A stretch of 9,095 nt of DNA from the NCBI GenBank assembly GCA_900769095.1, contig CAAGFH010000192.1, positions 1-9,095 on the forward strand, in the 5' to 3' direction. Below, piece after piece: positions 1 through 6,757 of the stretch (the first letter of the stretch is position 1; each line of letters starts with the position of its first letter). The notes beneath the pieces were generated by a model that was not told where the DNA came from, did not search any database, and saw only the letters and a program-made list of their open reading frames with translations. The position numbers were made by a program, and so were the translations under genes. The DNA is from Methanobacteriaceae archaeon (GTDB lineage Archaea > Methanobacteriota > Methanobacteria > Methanobacteriales > Methanobacteriaceae).

Positions 1-18
1 CGTGTGCTCTTCCGATCT
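1..18. other. Illumina TruSeq adapter remnant (non-genomic)
   Basis: The first 18 bases, CGTGTGCTCTTCCGATCT, are identical to the 3' end of the standard Illumina TruSeq read-2 adapter as I know it. The flippase frame on the minus strand is well conserved up to position 19 (ending K-L-I-N-V) and then reads R-S-E-E-H-T, which is simply the reverse complement of the adapter. This is untrimmed adapter at a contig end, so bases 1-18 should be masked and the gene end treated as unknown. Confidence 0.96.
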
Positions 19-792
19 AACATTAATTAGCTTGTATGCTGAGTTATACAAACCGGTAGCATAGGTTGATGAAAACTGAGTAATCATAACTACATCAATT
101 GAATAGTAAATAATGTAGAATATACCGGTTAGTGCAAATGGAATACCTGCTTTTATCAATTTTTTGTAGAATTGGAAGTCAAATGTAAGCTTTGGCTTCA
201 TAATATGCTTTCTCATTGCATAGTATGCATAAAACATTCCAGCTAAATTAGCAAAGATATATGCAAAGGTAATTCCAAGTAATCCCCAGTCAGTTAGTAC
301 AACAAGTACAATAAATACAAAGGTCAATACATTAAAGACTATGTTTGTAATAGCCTGATATTTCATTTTCTCGTGAGCTTGGAAGGATGCAAAGAAGATA
401 TCGTCAATTGTTTTGATAAAGTACTCTAAAGCAAACAAAAGACAAATTCCAATTACATAACGCTTCCATCCGAGAAGTACAGTTGTAATAAAAATTAATG
501 TAAAGTAGATAATAGCTAAAAATATTTTTAAAGACAGTGTATTGTTTACATATTTATCCTCATTTTCAAAATCAGTCGAGATGGATCTGACAATATAGGT
601 ACTGATACCAAATGTTGCAAATACACCGAATAATGTTGAAAGTGAAACTGCAGTACCAAAGATACCATAATCTGACGGCCCTAGATATCTTGCAGTTAAA
701 ATAGTCCAAACAAAAGCCAATACACTGGTTAATAGCTGAGAAACCATTAACCAACTCATATTAGCAAATACTGTCTTTACCTTATTAGCCAT
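19..792 (-). CDS. Wzx-type polysaccharide/oligosaccharide flippase, 3' end missing
   Basis: This is the N-terminal 258 residues of a multi-pass membrane protein; no stop occurs before the adapter at the left edge. It starts MANKVKTVFANMSWLM and has the typical N-terminus of the polysaccharide biosynthesis / MATE-like flippase superfamily: a first hydrophobic helix at about residues 13-34, then R-Y-L-G-P-S-D-Y-G (35-43), a signature found in many Wzx proteins, then further hydrophobic helices alternating with short charged loops. Full-length members have about 400-500 residues and 12-14 helices, so roughly half is present. Known family members move lipid-linked sugars or teichoic-acid-like precursors across the cytoplasmic membrane; the substrate here cannot be told. 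The ATG at 790-792 lies 11 bp after the stop of the upstream methyltransferase, with a modest AAGGGT ribosome-binding site that overlaps that stop, so the two genes are probably co-transcribed. The frame is too short of an end to appear as a complete ORF, but it is clearly real. Confidence 0.85.
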
Positions 793-803
793 TTATATTA
801 CCC

Positions 804-1469
804 TTAATTTTTTCTTGCAGTTATACAAATCCAGTCGTTTTCTTCGTTAAAATGAGCTTTGAAGTCTTTAAATCCGGATTTTTTCAATGATTCTTCCAAA
901 ACGTCTTCAGAATATATTTTCATATCTAAAAGTTCTACCAAATCATCGTATTTTTCCATTTTGCCTTCATGATATACTGCTTCATTACAGAAAAATACTA
1001 ATCCGTCTTTTTTAAGAACTCTGTTTACTTCTTTAAGGTCGTTTATAAAGTCAGGCCAGAAGTAAATGGTTTCAAAACCGGTTACAATATCAAATGTATC
1101 ATCTTCAAATGGCATTTGTGAAACAGAACCCTGAATAACTTCAACAAGTCCTTCGTCAATAAATTCCTGATTTGATTTGGTGGATTTTTCAACACTTACT
1201 TCAGAATAATCAAGTCCTACGACTTTACCTTCAGCTGAAATTTGTTTTGCAAATCTTTCAATGTTTTTTCCACCACCACAGCCGATATCAAGGATTTTGT
1301 CATTTTCTTTTATTTCAAAATGACTTACTCCCCACTGTGCCATGGATTCGTGGGATTTGTTCATTCTGTCAAGGATTTGGTGGCCTAATTCACCAACAGG
1401 TTTTCTTGCGTTTTTAATAAGTTCCTTATCTTCCATATTATGTCCAGTGTTAACTTTATTATCTATCAT
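804..1469 (-). CDS. Class I SAM-dependent methyltransferase (Methyltransf_11-like)
   Basis: A 221-residue Rossmann-fold methyltransferase. Motif I is I-L-D-I-G-C-G-G-G at residues 59-67, the acidic end of strand 2 is in V-V-G-L-D-Y-S (Asp87), and the motif corresponding to strand 4 is in F-D-I-V-T-G-F-E-T at 126-134, followed by N-R-V-L-K-K-D-G (149-156), typical of UbiE/Methyltransf_11 proteins. No substrate-specific domain is visible, so the substrate is unknown; small molecules, lipids, protein and RNA are all possible. It begins 4 bp after tgtA stops, with GTGA about 4 nt before the ATG at 1469, suggesting translational coupling. A second ATG at 1436 (protein starting MEDKELIKNARKP) is a possible alternative start that would shorten it by 11 residues; its upstream sequence shows a weaker ribosome-binding site. 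The tgtA-methyltransferase-flippase order suggests one transcript, but the members do not share an obvious pathway. Confidence 0.88.
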   Translation of the reverse strand: MIDNKVNTGHNMEDKELIKNARKPVGELGHQILDRMNKSHESMAQWGVSHFEIKENDKILDIGCGGGKNIERFAKQISAEGKVVGLDYSEVSVEKSTKSNQEFIDEGLVEVIQGSVSQMPFEDDTFDIVTGFETIYFWPDFINDLKEVNRVLKKDGLVFFCNEAVYHEGKMEKYDDLVELLDMKIYSEDVLEESLKKSGFKDFKAHFNEENDWICITARKN

Positions 1470-1473
1470 AATC

Positions 1474-3447
1474 TCACTTCATTCCTTTACGTGTTTTAAT
1501 AGCTTGGCCTGTTTTTAATTCTTTGATTTCACAAGCACCAAGTAATGCTTTTCCGTATGCAAGTAACTTATCTTCTTCGTTTACAATCAATACTTCATCG
1601 TTTGATCTTATATCATCATCACAGTCAACGACGAATTTACAAAATACACTTTTTCCGTCAAGTGCAAATGGTTCTGAGTCTTTGTTTACTACAACTCTGT
1701 TTTTTAAACCAGGCATTGTAGCGTGAAGTCTTCTTGCACCTTCTTTTGATAATACCAAAAAGGAATCAGATGCTCTCATATTGACAATTAAGGTTTTACC
1801 ATCATAGATGTGTCTGATTTTTCCGGTTTTTTTACTTTTTTCGATTTTGATATTACCGGTAAATAATGCTTCACCAGCACCGATACCAAACTGATAATCA
1901 GCAATTGCTTTTATCTTTTTAACATCATCTTTTGTGTATCTGATTTCTGCTTCTACGAGATTGTCATCTTCTTCGATTTCAAGGTCTTTTAATACTCTTG
2001 AGTGGATTAAGACCTGTTCGTAGTATCCTGAGAAATCATCAACAAATTCCTGTAAAAATTCAATTGCATCTACATCACGTATCTTTGGAGCTGCACTTTG
2101 ACTTAATGGATAAACCTCGTCAACTTCAAGTGGTATTAAACCGAATGGAATGTCTAAAACCATGAAATCTGCATCGTCCAAATCAATTTCATGCTGGTCA
2201 CCATAGCTGTAGAAATCTCCAAGTTTTCCTGAGATAAATTTGGAGTATGGTTTTCTTGATGGTGGAAGAATGACCAAATCTCTTTTTTTAGGCATTGCAA
2301 TTAATTTTTGAACGTGCCTTAATACTTCAGGTCTTCCCAAGGATTCTGGTCCGGTGTAGAAAAATGCTGATTTTTTACTTCTTGGATCGTATTTTTCCAA
2401 GTCTTCAGCATACATTCCTAGCTGTCTTACTGCATCTAAAAGTGCAGGGTGAGCACGGCAGCGTTCTTCTACAAGTTCCATTAAACTTCCTTCGTAAATT
2501 GCCTGTCTGATACGTCTTAATTCTGCAAATGATACATGCAAGTTATGTTGAGCAATTAAATCTCTTCTTTGTTTTTTAGGCATTGCTCTTAAGTCGTCAG
2601 GAGTGTATTTGGTACATACTTCACATGAACATGGCATTTCGTGTAAGTTTTCAAGTTTGTAGGTTCCTCTTGTTGTTAAGAATCTGTCATCTTCTGCATA
2701 AAGAATGTAAGCTGCTGAGTCGAATAAATCACAGCCCATTGCAACACATAAAGCAAAAATCATTGGATGGCCTGCACCCATTAAGTGGCGTGGTACGCTG
2801 TCGGATAATTCCTTCATTGAGTTCATTACAACATCAACAAGGTCTTTGTAGTGGTATGATTCCATTAAAGGAACAACTGCACCGATAGGATATAAATCAG
2901 CGTCAAGTTTTGAAAGTTCACGTGCACATTCCTGTCTTAAGTCTGTAAAAGTGGATCCTTGAACTACTGAATTTAAAAGCATTTCAATGTTGTTTTCTTT
3001 TTTAAATTCAACTGCTTCTTTTGCACGTTCAAGTGTAATTTCCAAATCACTTTCAGCCTTTTCTCTGTCTACAAACGGAGCGGTTGGAATATCAAGGCTT
3101 GTTCCTATATCGGTTTTGATTAATTCCTGGAATTCCAATACTTCCTTGTTTGTTATTTCAACATCTCCATAAACAGATAACTGGAATGAACCGGAATCAG
3201 TCATGATTGGACCATCGAAGTTAATGAGTTTATGTAATCCTTCATCGATTGCTTTTTGTTTTAGTTCTTCATCCTTGTAAATCAAATAAGCATTGGTAAT
3301 AACGATATCTGCACCATATTTAGCAACATCTATTGCCTGTTTACGTGGGTGAATAACCGGCATTAATGCAGGAGTCTTTACATTACCGTGTTTAGTTTTT
3401 AAAACTCCAACACGAGCCCTATTATCTTTTGCTTTTATTTCAAACAT
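1474..3447 (-). CDS. tgtA: tRNA-guanine(15) transglycosylase, archaeosine biosynthesis
   Basis: TgtA exchanges guanine-15 in the D-loop of archaeal tRNAs for preQ0, the first tRNA-level step toward archaeosine. The 657-residue length fits the full archaeal enzyme. The N-terminal catalytic barrel (about 1-340) carries T-D-S-G-S-F-Q-L (83-90), with the conserved Asp84, and L-F-D-S-A-A-Y (241-247), with Asp243 at the position of the family's nucleophile. A zinc site is visible as C-S-C-E-V-C (Cys273, Cys275, Cys278), with His301 as the likely fourth ligand. The C-terminal part has the archaeal-specific C1/C2 domains and a PUA RNA-binding domain at about 575-655, ending G-Q-A-I-K-T-R-K-G. No key residue is missing. 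AAAGG lies 7 nt before the ATG as a weak ribosome-binding site. It heads the leftward operon with the methyltransferase and flippase genes and is divergent from the MnmC-like gene, so two tRNA-modification-type genes sit back to back. Confidence 0.97.
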   Translation of the reverse strand: MFEIKAKDNRARVGVLKTKHGNVKTPALMPVIHPRKQAIDVAKYGADIVITNAYLIYKDEELKQKAIDEGLHKLINFDGPIMTDSGSFQLSVYGDVEITNKEVLEFQELIKTDIGTSLDIPTAPFVDREKAESDLEITLERAKEAVEFKKENNIEMLLNSVVQGSTFTDLRQECARELSKLDADLYPIGAVVPLMESYHYKDLVDVVMNSMKELSDSVPRHLMGAGHPMIFALCVAMGCDLFDSAAYILYAEDDRFLTTRGTYKLENLHEMPCSCEVCTKYTPDDLRAMPKKQRRDLIAQHNLHVSFAELRRIRQAIYEGSLMELVEERCRAHPALLDAVRQLGMYAEDLEKYDPRSKKSAFFYTGPESLGRPEVLRHVQKLIAMPKKRDLVILPPSRKPYSKFISGKLGDFYSYGDQHEIDLDDADFMVLDIPFGLIPLEVDEVYPLSQSAAPKIRDVDAIEFLQEFVDDFSGYYEQVLIHSRVLKDLEIEEDDNLVEAEIRYTKDDVKKIKAIADYQFGIGAGEALFTGNIKIEKSKKTGKIRHIYDGKTLIVNMRASDSFLVLSKEGARRLHATMPGLKNRVVVNKDSEPFALDGKSVFCKFVVDCDDDIRSNDEVLIVNEEDKLLAYGKALLGACEIKELKTGQAIKTRKGMK

Positions 3448-3506
3448 TGTAAAACCTTTATTTTTAATTTTAATTAAATAAGAATAATTTTTAACTTTCT
3501 AAATCA

Positions 3507-3519
3507 TGCTCCAAGAGCA
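3507..3519. repeat. Inverted repeat TGCTC-CAA-GAGCA, possible operator
   Basis: A perfect 5-bp inverted repeat with a 3-bp centre lies in the tgtA/MnmC-like divergent intergenic region, which is otherwise very AT-rich. A third copy of the half-site (TTGCTC) is at 3566-3571, just downstream of the rightward TATA candidate. If the tgtA TATA candidate at 3530-3540 is right, the palindrome would sit near the tgtA transcription start, a place where archaeal repressors often bind. A 5-bp repeat can arise by chance, so its function is an inference. Confidence 0.35.
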
Positions 3520-3529
3520 ATTAATTTAT

Positions 3530-3540
3530 CTTATGTAAAA
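3530..3540 (-). promoter_or_regulatory. Candidate TATA box for the tgtA operon
   Basis: Read on the minus strand this is TTTTACATAAG, one mismatch from the archaeal TTTAWATA box. It would place transcription start near 3509 and leave a leader of about 60 nt before the tgtA ATG. Other AT-rich stretches closer to the gene, for example around 3470-3483, are also possible, so this is only a candidate. Confidence 0.3.
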
Positions 3541-3549
3541 TTTTTAATT

Positions 3550-3563
3550 AGAAATTATATAAA
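3550..3563 (+). promoter_or_regulatory. Candidate BRE/TATA promoter for the MnmC-like gene
   Basis: The plus strand reads AGAAA (purine-rich, BRE-like, 3550-3554) followed by TTATATAAA (3555-3563), close to the archaeal TATA consensus. Initiation about 25 nt beyond its centre would give a start near 3584 and a leader of about 50 nt before the ATG at 3634. No other gene on this strand lies nearby. Confidence 0.5.
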
Positions 3564-3633
3564 TCTTGCTCATATATTATAAGCTACATTAATCTTATTA
3601 AAAAGAAATGCCAAAAATTAAGTTTAGATAAAA

Positions 3634-4848
3634 ATGAGTTATGAAAATAATGCTAGAATAATTAATGATGATATTTTTGATTTGGTAAACGAATGTTTCC
3701 AACAGGAAAGAAGTAGTCAAAATAAAGAAAGTAGAGTTAATTTTTTTGATACTTACAACGATTTCTTTGTTTTAACAGACGATGGATCTTATTCTATTAA
3801 TTCAAAAGAAATAAACAATAAAGTTGAAACATTACATACATCTACAGGTGCAATAAGTGAGTCATTTGAGAAATTTATAAAGCCAATGAAGTTTGACTAC
3901 TCAAAAGATATTGCAATTTTGGATATTTGTGCAGGACTTGGATACAATTCCTCTGCTGCAATAGCTGATTTTATTAAAAACAGTACTGATTCAAATTTAA
4001 AAGTAGATATGGTTGAAATTTCAAAAGCAACCTTTGCATGTGGAATTTTAGTACCATCCCCAATACCAGAACACGACATTACCAAAAAAGCTATTGAAGA
4101 TGAACTTGTTAAACAAAATTATGCATCATTAAGCCTTGAAGAATGTGAAATTCCCGAAAACATTGACATTAACGTGTTTATTGAAGATGCAAGACAAACT
4201 GTTCAAAATCTTGAAGATAACACCTACGATGCAATATTTCTAGATCCATTTAGTCAGAATATGGCACCGGAGCTATTTTCACTTGAATTTTTCAAGGAAT
4301 TTAGAAGAATCATTAAAGACAATGGTATTATTGCAACTTACACTTCATCTGCACCGGTTAGAGCTGCTTTTATTGAAGCTGGCTTTTACATAGGTCTTGG
4401 ACCAATATTTGGAAGAAAACAGGGTGGAACTCTTGCAAGTCCAAATCCTGAAATGCTTGACTATTCACTTCCTAAAAACGATGAGATTAGAATAGCTCTT
4501 TCTGATGTTGGAATTCCATTTAGAGACCCTGGTTTAAATAATTCTAGCGATTTTATCTTGGATAACAGAGCAACTGAAAGACAACAAGCACGTCACAACA
4601 CCAAAATATCTTCTGCAGTTAAAACTCCTATATTTTTAGGAGATGCAATGGAGGATGATGAAAAACTAAAAAGACGTGTTGAGAGAAACCTTGCTAAAAT
4701 GAATATTCCTTCAACTACCTCAAAAGAGGCATTCTACATTATTGAATGTGAAAATGAATATAGCGAAAACCAGGATAAGAAAAATAATTCAACTACAAGA
4801 ATTTTAGATATGAAAAAAAGATTAAAAAAAGTTAAAGATGGAAATTAA
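3634..4848 (+). CDS. MnmC-like SAM methyltransferase (Methyltransf_30 family) with C-terminal extension
   Basis: A 404-residue soluble protein related to the methyltransferase (MnmC2) half of MnmC, which in bacteria methylates the 5-aminomethyl group on wobble uridine-34 of tRNA. Evidence: the family N-terminal pattern at 47-78 (L-T-D-D-G-S-Y-S, then E-T-L-H-T-S-T-G-A-I-S-E-S), the SAM motif I-L-D-I-C-A-G-L-G-Y-N-S (95-106), Asp204 in F-L-D-P-F-S (202-207), and A-T-Y-T-S-S-A-P-V-R-A-A-F (234-246) followed by F-G-R-K-Q-G-G-T (259-266), which parallel the end of the MnmC2 core. Residues about 270-404 form an extra, charged tail without a recognised domain, ending in Lys-rich sequence. No FAD-dependent oxidase half is present. 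The start is fixed by an in-frame stop at 3625-3627, 9 bp upstream; no good Shine-Dalgarno is visible. The 3' end overlaps the opposite adhesin gene by 4 bp. Methylation of tRNA is inferred from the family; substrate not proven. Confidence 0.85.
   Translation: MSYENNARIINDDIFDLVNECFQQERSSQNKESRVNFFDTYNDFFVLTDDGSYSINSKEINNKVETLHTSTGAISESFEKFIKPMKFDYSKDIAILDICAGLGYNSSAAIADFIKNSTDSNLKVDMVEISKATFACGILVPSPIPEHDITKKAIEDELVKQNYASLSLEECEIPENIDINVFIEDARQTVQNLEDNTYDAIFLDPFSQNMAPELFSLEFFKEFRRIIKDNGIIATYTSSAPVRAAFIEAGFYIGLGPIFGRKQGGTLASPNPEMLDYSLPKNDEIRIALSDVGIPFRDPGLNNSSDFILDNRATERQQARHNTKISSAVKTPIFLGDAMEDDEKLKRRVERNLAKMNIPSTTSKEAFYIIECENEYSENQDKKNNSTTRILDMKKRLKKVKDGN
4811..4830 (-). terminator. Oligo-T tracts, likely terminator of the adhesin gene
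   Basis: Just beyond the adhesin stop codon, the minus strand carries two runs of seven T (complement of A-runs at 4813-4819 and 4824-4830). Archaeal RNA polymerase commonly terminates at such oligo-T stretches without a hairpin. On the plus strand the same bases encode the Lys-rich end (M-K-K-R-L-K-K-V-K) of the MnmC-like protein, so the codons appear to serve both purposes. Termination is inferred from sequence only. Confidence 0.45.
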
Positions 4849-6713
4849 TCATCTATATAATTTCCACTTTTAAGTAAATAAGCCATGTCTTTAGTTGTAC
4901 GAACAGGTTCACTGAGCATGGTTAAATCTCCACCAATACCACCATGATTGTGTCCAAATACAGACCAGTCAGAGTCACAGTTGGTACAGATAATTAAACC
5001 TTCACAGCTACCACCTTCACCATGAGCACTACTTGAAGGGGTTTCTGGGAACTGTCCATAATCAGTGTATTCGTCTTTAGCCCAGAATATACTCCAGTAA
5101 AGTTCGTGACTTCCACAGTATGAACAGGTTCTTACCAATTCAACTTTATAGAAGTAATATCCGTATTTTGAAGTTTCACCAGCTGCAGATGATCTTCCAA
5201 TTACAAGAAGAGTTTTTCCATCTTCAGAAACACCGAATTTATCGTAAGCCTTTCCAGCAGACGGCTCCATTATGGTTATTTTTTTAGTTAATGTATAACC
5301 AGTGCTTAAATCCTTACAGACAACTTTATATTCACCCTGTGTAAGGTTAGCAACACTAACACTTGCAACACCGTTTGCATCGGTTTTAACAATGTGTTCT
5401 ACACCATTAATTGTAATTTGCATTTCAGTATCAGCAGCGACTTTACCGTCCTGTTTTAAAAGAGTAGCTTTAAATGATTCCTTTCTACCTTCTTTGGTAG
5501 TTAAATCATCAGCCTTGATAGATGCTAATTTTACAACAACTTTAGTGCTTAAAGTATATCCAGTGTATGGATCAACTGATTTAAAGTAGTATGTTCCTTT
5601 GTTTAATTTGAAACTGACAGTTGCAACACCGTTTGCATCTGTTTTAGCAGTTTTCTTAACTCCATTAACATAAACATACATGTTAGCATTTTGAGCTAAT
5701 TTTTCGCCTTTGTATAAAGTTACTTTAAACTTGGAGATTACTCCACTAAACACAGACATTGATTTTGCTTCCAAAGTAGGTAATACTTCGAAAGTATTTG
5801 TTTTTTTCTCACCAGTATCAGTGTTGATAGACATCATAGAGTATTTCCCAGGTGGAGAAATAATCTTAATGGTAGCAACACCTTTTGAATTGGTTTTTAC
5901 ATAGAAGTATGTTCCTTTTGAGTAAAATTTAATGGTTTTGTATGCTAATACTTTACCGTTTTTACCGTAGAATTTTGCGGAAAATACTTTTGAACTTTTA
6001 TAGTGTTTTACTATGTTACTTGCAGTAATTGAAGACTTAACAGTAACCTTATTTTTATGTTTGTATCCGTTAGGATGAACAGCCTGTATAACATAGGATC
6101 CAACACCTAAATTAATACTTAAAGTAGCTACACCCTGTGAATTTGTTTTTTTAGAATAAGTTTTGCCACAAATTATAAATTTGACATACTTATTAGCTAA
6201 AGGTTTACCGCTAGAGTCTATGAATTTAGCAGTGTATGTTCCCACATGCTTGTATGTTGTAGTAACATCACTTGCAGATACAAGAGGTTTTACAACAATT
6301 GAATTTACATCGGTCAAATTTCCGTATGAAACATAACCAACATAGTTTCCAGGATTTAATCCTATAAGCAATGAAGCCTGACCTAACTCATTAGTCACTT
6401 TAGTGTAGTTTTTACCTAAAATAGTGAAAATGAGTTTTTCATTAGCTACAGGAACACCATTGTTAGTCAAGGATGCTGTGAAATAAACTTTATCTTTATG
6501 ATACATTTCCACACCCTCAGAACTTAAAACATAGTTGTCTTCTTGTTGAGTAATTTCATCATTTGTGGAATTTTGTAAAACCATCGATGGAGGTTCCACT
6601 TCCTCACTAGTTAATATCTCATCAGTAGAATTTGAATCTACAGCACAAACTGCAGAAACTGATAACATGAAAACTAGTGTTAATAAAATTACACTAATTT
6701 TTTTATTAAACAT
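4845..6713 (-). CDS. Secreted Ig-repeat adhesin-like protein with Cys-rich C-terminal module
   Basis: Predicted surface protein of 622 residues (numbered from the ATG at 6713). It has a signal peptide at 1-24 (M-F-N-K-K, hydrophobic core, S-A-V-C-A, then V-D), a short acidic Ser/Thr/Asn-rich linker to about 61, and five tandem Ig-like (Big_1-like) repeats of about 84 residues from about 62 to 481. Each repeat has a T-[ND]-x-x-G-[VQ]-A-[TS] turn, at 107, 190, 274, 358 and 444. Residues about 485-622 form a different module with Cys530, Cys533, Cys570, Cys576, Cys579, several His (536, 564, 588, 590) and three Trp (540, 544, 583), probably metal-binding. There is no C-terminal membrane anchor or sorting motif. 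Proteins of this style are common in Methanobrevibacter and are thought to mediate surface contact; binding partner unknown. The ATG at 6713 is preferred to the GTG at 6722 because GGAGTGA (6719-6725) overlaps that GTG and is perfectly spaced for the ATG. It probably has its own promoter, since a terminator separates it from glmS. Confidence 0.87.
   Translation of the reverse strand: MFNKKISVILLTLVFMLSVSAVCAVDSNSTDEILTSEEVEPPSMVLQNSTNDEITQQEDNYVLSSEGVEMYHKDKVYFTASLTNNGVPVANEKLIFTILGKNYTKVTNELGQASLLIGLNPGNYVGYVSYGNLTDVNSIVVKPLVSASDVTTTYKHVGTYTAKFIDSSGKPLANKYVKFIICGKTYSKKTNSQGVATLSINLGVGSYVIQAVHPNGYKHKNKVTVKSSITASNIVKHYKSSKVFSAKFYGKNGKVLAYKTIKFYSKGTYFYVKTNSKGVATIKIISPPGKYSMMSINTDTGEKKTNTFEVLPTLEAKSMSVFSGVISKFKVTLYKGEKLAQNANMYVYVNGVKKTAKTDANGVATVSFKLNKGTYYFKSVDPYTGYTLSTKVVVKLASIKADDLTTKEGRKESFKATLLKQDGKVAADTEMQITINGVEHIVKTDANGVASVSVANLTQGEYKVVCKDLSTGYTLTKKITIMEPSAGKAYDKFGVSEDGKTLLVIGRSSAAGETSKYGYYFYKVELVRTCSYCGSHELYWSIFWAKDEYTDYGQFPETPSSSAHGEGGSCEGLIICTNCDSDWSVFGHNHGGIGGDLTMLSEPVRTTKDMAYLLKSGNYIDD
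4932..5168 (-). other. Cys/His/Trp-rich module encoded at the adhesin C-terminus
   Basis: This covers about residues 516-594 of the adhesin-like protein. The pattern is C-S-Y-C, then 36 residues, then C-x5-C-x2-C, with His536, His564, His588 and His590 and aromatic stretches (K-Y-G-Y-Y-F-Y-K, E-L-Y-W-S-I-F-W). Paired C-x2-C knuckles suggest a structural zinc ribbon, although the protein is exported. I have only a vague memory of similar C-terminal modules in other Methanobrevibacter surface or cell-wall proteins and cannot name the family. It may replace a classic anchor by binding the pseudomurein wall; that is inference. Confidence 0.6.
5271..6530 (-). repeat. Five tandem Ig-like repeats in the adhesin gene (about 252 bp each)
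   Basis: The protein-level repeat unit is 83-86 residues, as judged from the spacing of the T-[ND]-x-x-G turns (83, 84, 84 and 86 residues). Most units have diverged at DNA level, but the last two still share an identical 19-bp stretch (5363-5381 and 5621-5639, TTGCAACACCGTTTGCATC on the plus strand) 258 bp apart. This fits duplication of whole repeats, with the two C-terminal units the most recent or best homogenised. Confidence 0.8.
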
Positions 6714-6718
6714 AATGT

Positions 6719-6725
6719 TCACTCC
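6719..6725 (-). promoter_or_regulatory. Ribosome-binding site GGAGTGA that sets the adhesin start
   Basis: The minus strand reads GGAGTGA, one base short of the ideal GGAGGTGA, followed by a 5-nt spacer and the ATG at 6713. The longer reading that starts at GTG (6722) would start inside this element and so lacks its own ribosome-binding site. This supports the ATG and a signal peptide beginning M-F-N-K-K. Confidence 0.82.
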
Positions 6726-6747
6726 AATGAATATTTATCCTTATTTT

Positions 6748-6757
6748 CTTATAAAAA
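6748..6757 (-). promoter_or_regulatory. Alternative proximal TATA candidate for the adhesin gene
   Basis: The minus strand reads TTTTTATAAG. It would start transcription near 6727, only a base or two before the GGAGTGA element, giving a very short leader of about 14 nt. It competes with the better consensus match at 6986-6993, and the two could be separate promoters. Confidence 0.25.

Noticed and set aside
572..754. 60-residue minus-strand open frame
   Set aside because: It lies out of frame within the flippase gene, whose long hydrophobic frame with the R-Y-L-G-P-S-D-Y-G motif is clearly the coding one.
2583..2888. 101-residue plus-strand open frame
   Set aside because: It is antisense to the catalytic and zinc-site region of tgtA, and its composition looks like a reverse-strand shadow.
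3448..3633. Non-coding RNA gene in the tgtA/MnmC-like gap
   Set aside because: Apart from the short TGCTC palindrome there is no GC-rich stable structure of the kind that marks RNA genes in AT-rich genomes.
5271..6530. CRISPR-like or mobile-element repeats
   Set aside because: The repeats are protein-coding Ig-like units of about 84 residues in one frame, diverged in DNA, and not short identical repeats with spacers; no transposase is near.
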